From contig JBDSEV010000082.1 of the NCBI GenBank assembly GCA_039919885.1, positions 53,437-117,436 of the forward strand: a stretch of DNA of 64,000 bases, read 5' to 3'. The notes beneath the pieces were generated by a model, which saw only the letters and a list, made by a program, of their open reading frames with translations, was not told the DNA's origin and did not search any database. This DNA comes from JACMLD01 sp039919885 (GTDB taxonomy: Bacteria; Bacteroidota; Bacteroidia; Chitinophagales; Chitinophagaceae). Position 1 is the first letter of the stretch, and the number at the start of each line of letters is the position of its first letter. The position numbers and the translations under genes were made by a program. Shown here one piece after another: positions 44,831 to 53,460 of this stretch.

Positions 44831-46354
44831 ATGCCAGTAAAACCAACTTATCCGGGTGTGTATGTGGAAGAAATTCCGATAGGCGCGCGCAGCATTGCGC
44901 CCGCCAGTACATCCGTTGCTTTATTTATCGGCCGAATGCCATGGGGTTCGGTTGACCTACCGGTTATGTGTAATAGTTATGGTGATTTTGAAAGGGAATT
45001 TACCGGCGATCCCACCCTGGGTGCGCTGCCACACGCTGTGCGACTTTTCTTTTCCAATGGCGGAACGCAATGCTATGTGATGCGTTTGAATGGCACAACC
45101 GCTGCAGGCGAACGTGCCAGGGCCGCCGTGGCTAACACAGCGGAAGGAAAGTTGATGGCGACCGCAGTCCACCCCGGTACAGCAGGTAATACAATCAGGT
45201 TTGTTATTTCACATCCGCCGGGGCAAACGGATGCTTACACGTTCACGGTGCAAATATTCAGGGTGAAGAATACTGCAGCTGCGCTGAAAACTGATTTGGA
45301 GGTATACGACGGCGTTAGCCTGCAAACCAGCAGTCCAACTTATATCGGCAATTACGTGAAGAGCAGGTGGTTGAAATTTGATGTGATAAACAATGAGGGC
45401 AGGCCCGATGAAAACGCGCGTGGGGCCGACCGGGAATTTATTCCTTATTCAGTGGGTGCAGGAACGGACGGGGAAGGATTATCGGTTGAGGATTACCGGC
45501 AGGCATTCATTACTTGCGGAAACAAGATAGACATCTTCAACCTGTTGCTGTTGCCAGCGGATACCTCTTTAGTTGATACGCAGCTGCTGTGGAAACATGC
45601 CAGTGGGTTTTGCCAGGAAAGGAGGGCATTCTTATTACTCGATCCGCCCACCGCCTGGACAGGAACTGATCCTGGGGCCATGTCAACTTCGCTTGTTGCG
45701 CTTTACCCGGACCTGGTAAAAGATCACAGTGCAGTTTTCTTTCCAAACATTCTCATTAATGACAGCGGAACGCAACAGGAGTTGGGGCCCGCCGGCGCCA
45801 TTGCAGGCGTTATCGCCCGAACAGATGCGAACCGTGGTGTATGGAAATCACCCGCAGGCATGGAAGCTATACTGACAGGGATTACCGGCCTGGCCTATCG
45901 GTTAAACGAGTATGAAAGTGAAACTTTGAACCGCCAGGGCATTAATGCTATCCGGATTTTTCCTTCCGGTATTGTAAACTGGGGCGCACGAACCATGGCC
46001 GGCAATGATCAATTTGCAAGCGAATGGAAATACATCGCGGTAAAACGCACGGCATTGTTTATAGAAGAAAGTCTTTACCGCGGACTGCAGTGGGTGGTGT
46101 TTGAACCGAACAATGAAAACTTGTGGGCACAGGTGTGTCTCACTGCCGGCGCTTTTCTCCAATACTTATACCGGCAGGGTGCTTTCCAGGGTGCATCCGC
46201 AGACAAAGCGTATTTCATCAGGTGCGATACAAGTACCAATACGCAGCAGGACATCAACCTGGGCAGGTTAAACATACAGATAGGGTTTGCACCTTTAAAA
46301 CCCGCAGAATTTGTAATAATACACGTGCAAATAAAAGTTATGCTTCCCGGATAA
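44831..46354 (+). CDS. Phage tail sheath-like protein (contractile system), orphan
   Basis: 507 aa from ATG 44831 (MPVKPTYPGVYVEEIPIGARSI, the classical sheath N-terminus). Also typical: AVRLFFSNGGTQCYVMRL, ILINDSGTQQELGPAGAIAGVIARTD, GVWKSPAG, and the C-terminal domain with SGIVNWGARTMAG, EWKYIAVKRTALFIEESLYRGLQWVVFEPN and LGRLNIQIGFAPLKPAEFVIIHVQ. Sheath subunits form the contracting outer cylinder of phage tails, R-pyocins, T6SS-like and extracellular injection systems. Length fits eCIS/phage sheaths. No tube, baseplate, spike, tape-measure or AAA+ ATPase gene is found in this window on either side, so it is an orphan at this locus. The intact C-terminal domain argues against a decayed remnant. 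Confidence 0.92.
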   Translation: MPVKPTYPGVYVEEIPIGARSIAPASTSVALFIGRMPWGSVDLPVMCNSYGDFEREFTGDPTLGALPHAVRLFFSNGGTQCYVMRLNGTTAAGERARAAVANTAEGKLMATAVHPGTAGNTIRFVISHPPGQTDAYTFTVQIFRVKNTAAALKTDLEVYDGVSLQTSSPTYIGNYVKSRWLKFDVINNEGRPDENARGADREFIPYSVGAGTDGEGLSVEDYRQAFITCGNKIDIFNLLLLPADTSLVDTQLLWKHASGFCQERRAFLLLDPPTAWTGTDPGAMSTSLVALYPDLVKDHSAVFFPNILINDSGTQQELGPAGAIAGVIARTDANRGVWKSPAGMEAILTGITGLAYRLNEYESETLNRQGINAIRIFPSGIVNWGARTMAGNDQFASEWKYIAVKRTALFIEESLYRGLQWVVFEPNNENLWAQVCLTAGAFLQYLYRQGAFQGASADKAYFIRCDTSTNTQQDINLGRLNIQIGFAPLKPAEFVIIHVQIKVMLPG

Positions 46355-46449
46355 CTTATACGTTCCTGAACCACTTTGATACCAGCGTATTTTGCGGGAT
46401 TTGTGTGACACACTTAATCTGGTCAATAATTTGTTATAACAGCTCATCA

Positions 46450-47355
46450 ATGGCTAAATCCTATAAATCGATCTACAGTGCACTGCTGGCAAACCTGCTG
46501 ATTGCTGTAACGAAATTCATCGCGGGGGCATTTACAAACAGTGGTTCAATGATCTCTGAAGGCGTGCATTCCGTAGTAGACACGGCGAATGAATTATTGC
46601 TGCTCTATGGTTTGCACCGCAGTAAAAAGCCGCCCGACAGCCGCCGTCCTTTTGGTTATGGCAAAGAATTGTATTTCTGGTCGTTTATTGTTTCAATTCT
46701 AATTTTCGCGCTCGGCGGTGGAATCTCTATCTACACCGGTGTACTGCATGCCGTGCATCCGGAACCGCTGCGGGATCCGGCATGGAATTATATTGTACTG
46801 GCACTTTCCATTGTGTTTGAAGGTGTGTCATTGCGCATTGCTGTGAAGGAGTTTAACAAGGTGCGAGGAACTGATTCGTGGTGGAAGGCGATTATTAACA
46901 GTAAAGATCCAGCCAGTTTCCTGATTTTGTTTGAAGATGGGGCGGCGGTACTGGGTCTGTTGATTGTAGGCGTGCTGATGGTAGCGGCACATGTGTTTCA
47001 GGTGCCCGTGCTGGATGGGGTGGCGTCGGTGCTGGTGGGTCTCCTGTTGGTGTTCGCTTCCGTTATCCTGGCCAGGGAAAGCCGTAGTCTTTTAATGGGA
47101 GAGGGAATAGCGCCCGCAACGCAACAAAAAATCACGCAACTTACCGAAGCAGATCCGGATGTTGAAAAACTAGTAACTATAATGTCTACGTACCAGTCGC
47201 CGGAAGACATCCTGCTTATGCTGCTAGTAGATTTCCGGCAAGACCTGGACACTGCAGCCATCACCGAAGCGATTGAGCGGATCCGTGATAAAATTAAAAG
47301 TGAATTTCTACTTGTTCGCTATGTAATTATTCAGCCAGGGGCCGTGATAAAATAA
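46450..47355 (+). CDS. Cation diffusion facilitator (CDF) family transporter
   Basis: 301-aa divalent-metal/proton antiporter of the inner membrane. Start at ATG 46450. Metal-site motifs: EGVHSVVDTANELLLLYG in helix 2 and FEDGAAVLGLLI in helix 5; RRPFGYGKELYFWSF follows helix 2 as in other CDF proteins. The C-terminal cytoplasmic domain (about 205-300) is of the usual fold. Substrate (Zn, Mn, Fe or Co) cannot be told. The gap to the sheath gene is 95 bp. Confidence 0.9.
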   Translation: MAKSYKSIYSALLANLLIAVTKFIAGAFTNSGSMISEGVHSVVDTANELLLLYGLHRSKKPPDSRRPFGYGKELYFWSFIVSILIFALGGGISIYTGVLHAVHPEPLRDPAWNYIVLALSIVFEGVSLRIAVKEFNKVRGTDSWWKAIINSKDPASFLILFEDGAAVLGLLIVGVLMVAAHVFQVPVLDGVASVLVGLLLVFASVILARESRSLLMGEGIAPATQQKITQLTEADPDVEKLVTIMSTYQSPEDILLMLLVDFRQDLDTAAITEAIERIRDKIKSEFLLVRYVIIQPGAVIK

Positions 47356-47404
47356 ACGCATCCGGTGCAAGCTGGTGTTTTTGGGAACGAAAAAAATAAT
47401 TGTT

Positions 47405-47830
47405 ATGGAATTTATACAAACTATGATTCAACTAAGGAAGCGGCAACGCGGTTTTCACCTCATTACGGATGAAGTGGAACGCGCGCTTCCCGGGATAGTT
47501 AAATTTAAAACCGGAATTTGCCAGGTGTTTATGCAGCATACGTCTGCTTCGCTCACCATCAATGAGAATGCGGATCCATCGGTGCGGAAAGATTTTGAAA
47601 TGTATTTTAATAAAACGGTGCCGGAAAACGATCCGGATTATGTGCACGATGAAGAAGGACCAGACGATATGCCAGCTCACCTTAAAGCTGCATTGCTGGG
47701 TGCGTCGGTGATGATTCCTATCCGCAGGGGCGCATTTGCGCTGGGAACCTGGCAGGGCATTTATCTATGCGAACACCGGGATGCAGGTACCAACCGTAAC
47801 CTGGTGATCAGCGCATGGGGAGAAGTGTAA
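47405..47830 (+). CDS. YjbQ family protein
   Basis: 141 aa from ATG 47405, the normal size of the UPF0047/YjbQ family. Core motifs FMQHTSASLTINENADPSVRKDFE and GTWQGIYLCEHRDAGTNRNLVISAWG are intact. Members have weak thiamine-phosphate synthase activity in vitro; the in vivo role is unclear. Confidence 0.9.
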   Translation: MEFIQTMIQLRKRQRGFHLITDEVERALPGIVKFKTGICQVFMQHTSASLTINENADPSVRKDFEMYFNKTVPENDPDYVHDEEGPDDMPAHLKAALLGASVMIPIRRGAFALGTWQGIYLCEHRDAGTNRNLVISAWGEV

Positions 47831-47852
47831 ACTTTTTAAAAAAATCTATCGA

Positions 47853-48041
47853 TTATTCATTCACACCATTCAATGGGTCTTCGTTGGACTGCAATGGTTC
47901 GCCCGGTTTTTTTAACCTGGGATCGAAAGGTGCCAATGGATCCTTTTTAATTTCTTCCCGTACTAATTCTTTATTTTCTTCGGCCGGTGCTGATTTTTCT
48001 GCCGGGTGTTTTTTCGGGTCTTTGTCTGAATTTTGTTCCAT
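47853..48041 (-). CDS. Small charged hypothetical protein
   Basis: 62 aa from ATG 48041 (MEQNSDKDPKKHPAEK), rich in Lys, Glu, Asp and Pro, with no hydrophobic core; probably disordered. An upstream extension to 48122 is possible. Not recognised. It is followed at 48119 by another very polar small protein on the same strand. Confidence 0.5.
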   Translation of the reverse strand: MEQNSDKDPKKHPAEKSAPAEENKELVREEIKKDPLAPFDPRLKKPGEPLQSNEDPLNGVNE

Positions 48042-48118
48042 CGGGTCAAAAAAATAAAGTGGTATAAAGTGTTTTGTAAATGCACCGATCGTTGCCTTCG
48101 ATGCATTTTTAAAGTGGA

Positions 48119-48415
48119 TCAACGGTCATCTTCTTCTTTGTGTTCTTCCAAATCGTCATGATTATCGCCGCCAATGCTGTAATAATTATTTTCTTCATCT
48201 TCACCACCTGTTTTCTCAGCCTCATCATCCAGCTCGGTGCCAGGTATATCCAGATCGTCGCCACGCCCTTCCTGTAATGTGGTTGGGTCTCCATCAAGTT
48301 CTTCGCTTATGGATGTCTTCTCGCCCTGGGCATAAATATCTTCGTTCGGTCCGTACACCGGATCGCCGTAGACTTTTTTCTTATCCGTACTTTCGTCGGT
48401 AGCCTTCTTTTTCAT
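48119..48415 (-). CDS. Small acidic hypothetical protein
   Basis: 98 aa from ATG 48415 (ATG 48421 adds two residues). Strongly acidic, Asp/Glu about a third of residues, ending GGDNHDDLEEHKEEDDR; likely disordered. Not recognised; such acidic small proteins recur in Chitinophagaceae without known function. Confidence 0.55.
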   Translation of the reverse strand: MKKKATDESTDKKKVYGDPVYGPNEDIYAQGEKTSISEELDGDPTTLQEGRGDDLDIPGTELDDEAEKTGGEDEENNYYSIGGDNHDDLEEHKEEDDR

Positions 48416-48903
48416 AATCATAATTTTTGAAATATACAAAATAGGAATTCCATGATTCGTGCCACATTTAATTGAATCTGCGGGTGCTGTTTTACTATTA
48501 CTACGGGTCAACTGCATAAATATTATCGATATGTAGCGCTGCCCGTCCGGCCCACTATTTCCGGTCTGTATAAAGGTACGCTGATCCTGTTTAATCAGCA
48601 GCAAGCAGCATAAATCATTGGGTTTTTATAAAATTCCTTACTTTAGGTAATCCCTGTCTTTATTTGTACAGCATTAAATCACCCGAACGCAGATTTAAAC
48701 AGGGAGATGTTTGAATATTGTTGTTGTAAGTTACTGGTGTGCGTGTTTATTTATGCCACAACAGTAGTTTGGTGCGGCTTCAGCGAGGAAGCGTCAGGCA
48801 ATTTTTATTGGGAACCGTTTAACAGCGAAGGCTGTCAGCTCGTTGAAAGTAATTCGATTTATTATTTCCTACGCATGCATGGTAAACATAAACAGCCTCT
48901 TTT
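48416..48903. other. 488-bp gap before the three-TM membrane protein gene
   Basis: No supported gene; a 66-codon frame at 48707-48907 is Cys-rich with unlikely composition and overlaps the next start. TTTATTTG at 48659-48666 is an imperfect -7 box for the downstream gene. Confidence 0.4.
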
Positions 48904-50025
48904 ATGAACAGCTATATCGAAACGGCACTTTCACTGGTATTTATTTTCTTCATTTTCAGCATCATCGCCTACATTATCCAGGAAATCGTTGCCATTAATC
49001 TTGAGTACAGGGGAAGATTATTGTGGCGGTCAATGGCCCAGTTACTTGATGGTTTTCGGGTAGACGGGCGTGGTATCGGAAAAAAACAGGTGTTGCCGGC
49101 TAATAGCGCCAATACAACCGCTTTGTTTGATCATCCGCAAATAAAAACGCTGCGTAAGCAATTGAACAGGCTGCCTTCCTATATTCCCGCTTCCAATTTT
49201 GCGCTGGCGGTTATGGATTTAGTGAGTAAAAATGTGCCTGCAGATGCGCCGGCGATGCATCTTTTTGACAAGGTAAAATTGGGTTTGAAACAATTGCCTG
49301 CCGGCAGTCCTGAAATTTATACCGTGCTGGAGAACCTGGTTGCCACTTCAGCCGATATTAAAGAACTGCAGCAAAAAATTGAGCAATGGTTTAACGATTA
49401 CATGACCCGTGTAACCGGCTGGTATAAATCCAACACGGTAATTACGATCCGGATCATTGCGGTGGCAGTAACCGTCTTTTTTAATATAAATGTATTAAAA
49501 CTCACACGCGAGATTTTTACCAATGCACAGTTAAGGGGTGTGCTCACCAGCGCCGCTATGAATATGGAGGCCAATCAGCAGCTGATGGATGGTTACGTGA
49601 ACAAAGCACGAAGCGCGGCGCTTGACTCGGTTACCGCTTTTTATGGTGCATCGCTCAGCGCAGCAAAAAATGCCGTAGACAGCACGAACATCAATAAAAA
49701 AATGGCTGATGCGCAGGCTGCGGCGGCGGATGCGTATACTATAAAAAGTCGTGCAGCCATTGACACCCTCTACCAGCAAATTAATACGGCAGGTATACCC
49801 CTGGGCTGGAACGCGGGTATTGCAGCATCTATACTGGTAAAAGATGCTACTGGAAAGTGCGCATTTGCGGAAAGTTTTTTTAATATTCTCTGGCTGTTGC
49901 TGGGCTGGGCCATTGCAGCTGGTTGTATTTCAATGGGCGCACCTTTCTGGTTTGATGTATTGTCTAAGCTGGTAAATGTGCGAAGGGCCGGACTGGTGCC
50001 GGCAACCGAGGCCGGGAAAAAATAG
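48904..50025 (+). CDS. Three-TM membrane protein with alanine-rich helical insert
   Basis: 373 aa, function unknown. TM1 about 8-27 (LVFIFFIFSIIAYIIQEIVA), TM2 about 177-197, TM3 about 323-345, the last followed by SMGAPFWFDVLSKLVNVRRAG, a conserved-looking amphipathic tail. The region between TM2 and TM3 (about 215-290) is Ala/Lys/Asp-rich and predicted helical or coiled. No enzyme motif. I have a general impression of similar proteins in many environmental bacteria, but cannot name a family. About 2.5 kb from the sheath gene; a membrane anchor role is only a guess. Confidence 0.7.
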   Translation: MNSYIETALSLVFIFFIFSIIAYIIQEIVAINLEYRGRLLWRSMAQLLDGFRVDGRGIGKKQVLPANSANTTALFDHPQIKTLRKQLNRLPSYIPASNFALAVMDLVSKNVPADAPAMHLFDKVKLGLKQLPAGSPEIYTVLENLVATSADIKELQQKIEQWFNDYMTRVTGWYKSNTVITIRIIAVAVTVFFNINVLKLTREIFTNAQLRGVLTSAAMNMEANQQLMDGYVNKARSAALDSVTAFYGASLSAAKNAVDSTNINKKMADAQAAAADAYTIKSRAAIDTLYQQINTAGIPLGWNAGIAASILVKDATGKCAFAESFFNILWLLLGWAIAAGCISMGAPFWFDVLSKLVNVRRAGLVPATEAGKK

Positions 50026-50221
50026 CCGTTTCCTGCGGCGGATACTGTTTTATCTTTCAATCAGAAATTGGTTGTAATAGTCTTAGCAGGTTCCAAATTC
50101 CAAGGACCGGCCGACCGACAGGGGCACTCAGCAACAAACAATGACGGACAAAGGCCAAATTTTTGTGGAACCTTGGCTGAATTGGTACCGGATTTGATAC
50201 CTCACCGATAAATATTTCACT

Positions 50222-50416
50222 ATGAACAAAGTATTAATTGCATTGCTCGCAGGTATCGCAGTAGGCGTGTTAGTTGCACCGGCCAAGGGTTCAGAAAGCA
50301 GGGAGAAGCTGGCAGATGGCTTTAATGATCTTGCAGATAAGTTAACCGGATCCAAAGAAAAAACAATGTATCAAAACGCGCTGGACACCATTGGAGAGCA
50401 TATTGGTGCGGTTTAA
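50222..50416 (+). CDS. YtxH-like small membrane-associated protein
   Basis: 64 aa. One N-terminal hydrophobic helix (VLIALLAGIAVGVLVAPAKGSESREKL) with the AP-K-GSE-R pattern that defines YtxH/gas-vesicle-like stress proteins, then an amphipathic helix. Often induced in general stress. Confidence 0.8.
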   Translation: MNKVLIALLAGIAVGVLVAPAKGSESREKLADGFNDLADKLTGSKEKTMYQNALDTIGEHIGAV

Positions 50417-50463
50417 TTGTTCGCGGATGCTTCCAGTCAGGAATATCGATCGTCTAACCGGTA

Positions 50464-50808
50464 CTAGGTGGACGGTCTTATGGGGTTGAGGTGTAGAAAT
50501 ATTTGCCGTTCAGCAGTCGTAATTCCCGTTAAATTCATTGACAGGCCACGGCGGGACAAAGATTTTGCCATGGACCGGCATATTATAGCGAACGAGTAGA
50601 TTGTGCGGGATTGGCCTGATGAGATTTCCTTATAAATTTCCAAAAAGATACCCGCGGTGATTTCCTGGGCGATTACCACGTCACCCGCGGCTGCGTGAAG
50701 AACATTTCCATATACAATTGGCGCGTATAGATCATACACCGTTTCAAAACGTTGCGCAAAGTTTTTCCGGAAAAACGTAGTTCCACGTAAATTTAAACAG
50801 GGTGTCAT
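50464..50808 (-). CDS. Short sigma-70 region 2-like protein, lacks region 4
   Basis: 114 aa. Residues about 18-62 (FAQRFETVYDLYAPIVYGNVL, VVIAQEITAGIFLEIYKEI) match region 2.1-2.2 of ECF sigma factors. The rest (SFAIICRSMAKSLSRR) loosely follows region 2.3-2.4, but no region 4 DNA-binding helix-turn-helix follows; the frame ends with NPIRPST. It may be a truncated pseudogene or a stand-alone region-2 protein that competes for core polymerase. The start at ATG 50808 is plausible. Confidence 0.55.
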   Translation of the reverse strand: MTPCLNLRGTTFFRKNFAQRFETVYDLYAPIVYGNVLHAAAGDVVIAQEITAGIFLEIYKEISSGQSRTIYSFAIICRSMAKSLSRRGLSMNLTGITTAERQIFLHLNPIRPST

Positions 50809-51118
50809 GTGAAATTGAGGCGGTTATCTGTATTCGCTTTTATTGCCGAATAGGAGACTACGAACTAATCATTTCCAAACGCATGCCATAGACGCGTAGC
50901 AACGGTGCTGCTGGCAATCTTCCATGATGATACCCGGTATTACCTTTCCACCGGTCATCATAAACCATTTTCGGAAAAGAAGCTGCGGCCTTAACGACAA
51001 CTTCTTTTCCCATGGTATCTATTCGTGGAAGGGGAACACTAATAATAATGTTTTCTTTCACAATGCGCCTTCTGCGCAGCCTGAAAACTTTGGTCAATGG
51101 CAGGCTAGTAGCGCGTTG
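50809..51118. other. 310-bp gap downstream of the DUF1989 gene
   Basis: Two overlapping short frames on opposite strands (minus 50858-51097, plus 50924-51154) lack recognisable features; neither is supported. No clear terminator for the minus-strand operon was found. Confidence 0.4.
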
Positions 51119-51700
51119 TTAAGAAATAATTTCATAACCAATGGGTTTGAATGAATAGTTATTGGACATTTCTGCAGAACATGCCGTTAATCCTACGAGT
51201 AAATCCATTTTGGCTTCGATTACCACATAGTCAGACGCCTTGCTTTTTGGCGGAAGTACAGCAACTTTTCCGGTGTCGCCGTCCACAGTTACATGCATAA
51301 AGACGTTGAGACTTACCGGAATATTATCCGGTGATATGCCATAGTCTTTTAATGCTTCGCACAGATTCCCAAAACAACCCCTGTGCGGCTGCGTATGACC
51401 ATATATTATTTTAAATGTTTCGGCACTGCAGGGGGTCAGTAGAAAATCGTGCCTGCCAACGGTATCTTCAATCATTTGAAACATAACGTTACTGCGGTTA
51501 GAATAAAAGTTATGTCCTGCCGTAAGAAAAATGGTTTCGGCGTAATCTATTGTGCGCCCGGATGAAATATACTCTGCAGTGTCATGCAGGTTATAACAAA
51601 TAAAATCCGACACCTGTTCTCCTTCAATATCTGTTATTTTAAGCCTGGCGCCTTTTGGCAATACCAGGGATACGCCGCTACGCGGGGGGATGATGTTCAT
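51119..51700 (-). CDS. DUF1989 (urea carboxylase-associated family) protein
   Basis: 193 aa, family length. Conserved blocks: EGEQVSDFICYN, SSGRTIDYAETIFLTAGHNFYSNRSNVM, LLTPCSAETF, GHTQPHRGCFGNLCEAL, VSLNVFMHV, LPPKSKASDYVVIEAKMDLLVGLTACSAEMSNN. Family members occur with urea carboxylase and guanidine metabolism and probably bind a metal through the Cys/His set. Its start overlaps the end of the YqcI/YcgG gene by 23 bp, so the two are translationally coupled. There is no urea carboxylase here; the partner is a predicted N-oxygenase, suggesting action on a nitrogen-rich small molecule. Confidence 0.88.
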   Translation of the reverse strand: MNIIPPRSGVSLVLPKGARLKITDIEGEQVSDFICYNLHDTAEYISSGRTIDYAETIFLTAGHNFYSNRSNVMFQMIEDTVGRHDFLLTPCSAETFKIIYGHTQPHRGCFGNLCEALKDYGISPDNIPVSLNVFMHVTVDGDTGKVAVLPPKSKASDYVVIEAKMDLLVGLTACSAEMSNNYSFKPIGYEIIS

Positions 51701-52397
51701 TGGGTTCGTGTTTTATGTGTAAGGGACATTTCCATTGATCATCATACTTATTGCCACTATATTGAAACGCTTCTGTAGCAGTTCCAAAATCCTTTAGCAT
51801 GGGGTTTACAGACCCGGAGTATTGCAAATCTCTTTTACGGATAACCTGTTTTATTTTATCGTATTTATTAGCTGCCCGCAACGCTTCAAACTGCGCATGG
51901 GGATTAAAAACTATTGCCGGGTGCGAGAATCGCCTGGCCTTTCTGCTGCTGGCCGGGTGCAAACCGATAATATAGAAAGCTTCTTCCTTGAGGCTGAAAC
52001 TAAAATTTTCAGACATGGGGTCTGCGCTCACTCTTTTGTCGTAGCCAAAGTTGCGCGCATCAAGGTCTGCCAGTGCCTGCAACCGTTGCCAGAATAATTG
52101 TTCAAACAAAGTTTCGGTAGTTTCCACTGGTTGGTCAAAAATGATGACAGCGCTATGGTAGCCAGCGCCTGCTTTTTTAAATTCATCAATAAATTCGTAT
52201 AGAAAATCCAGTATCGCCCTATCGTTGTTGGGGCAAGCCATGTGCCCGGCGGTCATGCTGCGTAATTGTTGGTTGGCCAGGGCAGAACGGGCCATGATGC
52301 AGGGAAATTCCGTTTCGCCCACAGCGGCTGCAAATGCATCCCGTATAGATCGCAGGCCATCATCTTGTTCGCTGTTTCGAGTGCTTAGCTGGTTCAT
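51678..52397 (-). CDS. YqcI/YcgG family (GntA-like) heme-dependent N-oxygenase
   Basis: 239 aa. Family blocks: FPCIMARSA at the N-terminus, SFSLKEEAFYIIGLHPASSRKARRF, HPAIVFNPHAQFEALR, VIRKRDLQYSGSVNPMLKDFG and EAFQYSGNKYDDQWKCPL. The characterised member, GntA, is a heme enzyme that N-hydroxylates a guanidine group in guanitoxin biosynthesis. Here it sits 4 bp after an ATP-grasp ligase gene and overlaps a DUF1989 gene, the core of a predicted biosynthetic operon. N-hydroxylation of an amine, amide or guanidine is the likely reaction; substrate unknown. Confidence 0.88.
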   Translation of the reverse strand: MNQLSTRNSEQDDGLRSIRDAFAAAVGETEFPCIMARSALANQQLRSMTAGHMACPNNDRAILDFLYEFIDEFKKAGAGYHSAVIIFDQPVETTETLFEQLFWQRLQALADLDARNFGYDKRVSADPMSENFSFSLKEEAFYIIGLHPASSRKARRFSHPAIVFNPHAQFEALRAANKYDKIKQVIRKRDLQYSGSVNPMLKDFGTATEAFQYSGNKYDDQWKCPLHIKHEPNEHHPPA

Positions 52398-52401
52398 GAT
52401 A

Positions 52402-53460
52402 TTATAGTTCTGTTGTAGCGTCCAGTGTTTTTAAAATGCGGAAATGCTTTTTTGCTTTTTTAAGAAATTGCCAGCCCTCCTTAAAACGCCAGTAGGTGAT
52501 GCCGCGGGCGTTGTTATAGGCCGATATCCGGTAGAGCATTTTCCAGTGGTGTAAAAGAATTTGGTAAGCTTCCAATAGTGTATTGCCATTTCCGTAGATG
52601 TGATGCGGCTCTGCACCACAGCCATTGTATTCCAGAATCGAGAAATTTTTTCCTTCCTTTAAATCTTCAATAGACGCGCATTTTATATCATAGCGCCCAT
52701 AATAAAAATTCCCGGTGTAGTGGCTCAGTTGATCAAAAATTTGGTGAAGTTTTTCGTCTTTGTCATCTGCCAGGCTCACCAGTTTGCCGCCCCTGCTTAG
52801 GTTGAGGGCGTTCGACAAACAATACCGCTCGCCAGTAGCAAGCACAGTTGGCAACCGGCTTTCGTGCTTGGCTTTCATTTCATCCAGGCGAAATCTTACC
52901 CGGTCGTACTGCTCCATAAGTTGTTCAACCGTGTCTGTGCCATTGCCGGTTAATTCCAGGAATTCTTTTTTTAAAAAACCGGTAATGGTACCTTTTTGTT
53001 GATCTGGCAGCCGGTAATAAAACACGCTTATTTCAAGCGGGTAGGTGATCAGATCCTGGATAATATAATCGACCGGCATCGTGTGATGGTATTGAAGTAA
53101 TTGCTCCGGCGTATCAATCTTACGAAACATAAATCCCATCATACCAACATCTGGTTTTACTGCCAGCGGGTAACTGAATCCCCGGTTTGTAACCAATTGC
53201 GGCAACAGGCTCGCAGGAGATGCGTGTGAAATATACAGGCTTCTCGGATAAGAGCCGGGTGGCAACTGGTCAAACATTTCTTTTTTGCTTTCTCCTTCAA
53301 ACCCACCAAAAGTGAGGGTAGGGTTGGAGGGCGTAAAAAACCAGAAAGAACGTGCGCGCACGCAGTAAAACAGCCAAACCGGCATAATAGGAATGTACTT
53401 AGCCAGATAGTGCCATGTTTCCCAATGCGACACCCGGTAAAAAAAGCTTTTAACTGTCAT
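52402..53460 (-). CDS. ATP-grasp family ligase
   Basis: 352 aa. The N-terminal 80 residues look like a membrane-associated or adaptor segment (YIPIMPVWLFYCVRARSFWFF). The ATP-grasp core follows: FSYPLAVKPDVGMMGFMFRKI (first nucleotide-binding strand), YIIQDLITYPLEISVFYYRL (hinge region), FYYGRYDIKCASIEDLKEG and FSILEYNGCGAEPHHIYG (Asp/Glu/Asn metal ligands). Such enzymes join a carboxylate to an amine, thiol or hydroxyl. The fold is closer to D-Ala-D-Ala ligase or glutathione-synthase types than to carboxylases. It is the only ligase in the operon. Overlaps the upstream membrane-protein gene by 11 bp. Confidence 0.85.
   Translation of the reverse strand: MTVKSFFYRVSHWETWHYLAKYIPIMPVWLFYCVRARSFWFFTPSNPTLTFGGFEGESKKEMFDQLPPGSYPRSLYISHASPASLLPQLVTNRGFSYPLAVKPDVGMMGFMFRKIDTPEQLLQYHHTMPVDYIIQDLITYPLEISVFYYRLPDQQKGTITGFLKKEFLELTGNGTDTVEQLMEQYDRVRFRLDEMKAKHESRLPTVLATGERYCLSNALNLSRGGKLVSLADDKDEKLHQIFDQLSHYTGNFYYGRYDIKCASIEDLKEGKNFSILEYNGCGAEPHHIYGNGNTLLEAYQILLHHWKMLYRISAYNNARGITYWRFKEGWQFLKKAKKHFRILKTLDATTEL

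Noticed and set aside
33047..46354. Prophage or complete eCIS/T6SS locus
   Set aside because: Only the sheath is recognisable; no integrase, capsid, terminase, tube, baseplate, spike or ATPase gene is present.
48707..48907. 66-codon Cys-rich frame
   Set aside because: No start context, overlaps the next gene's start and has no recognisable pattern.
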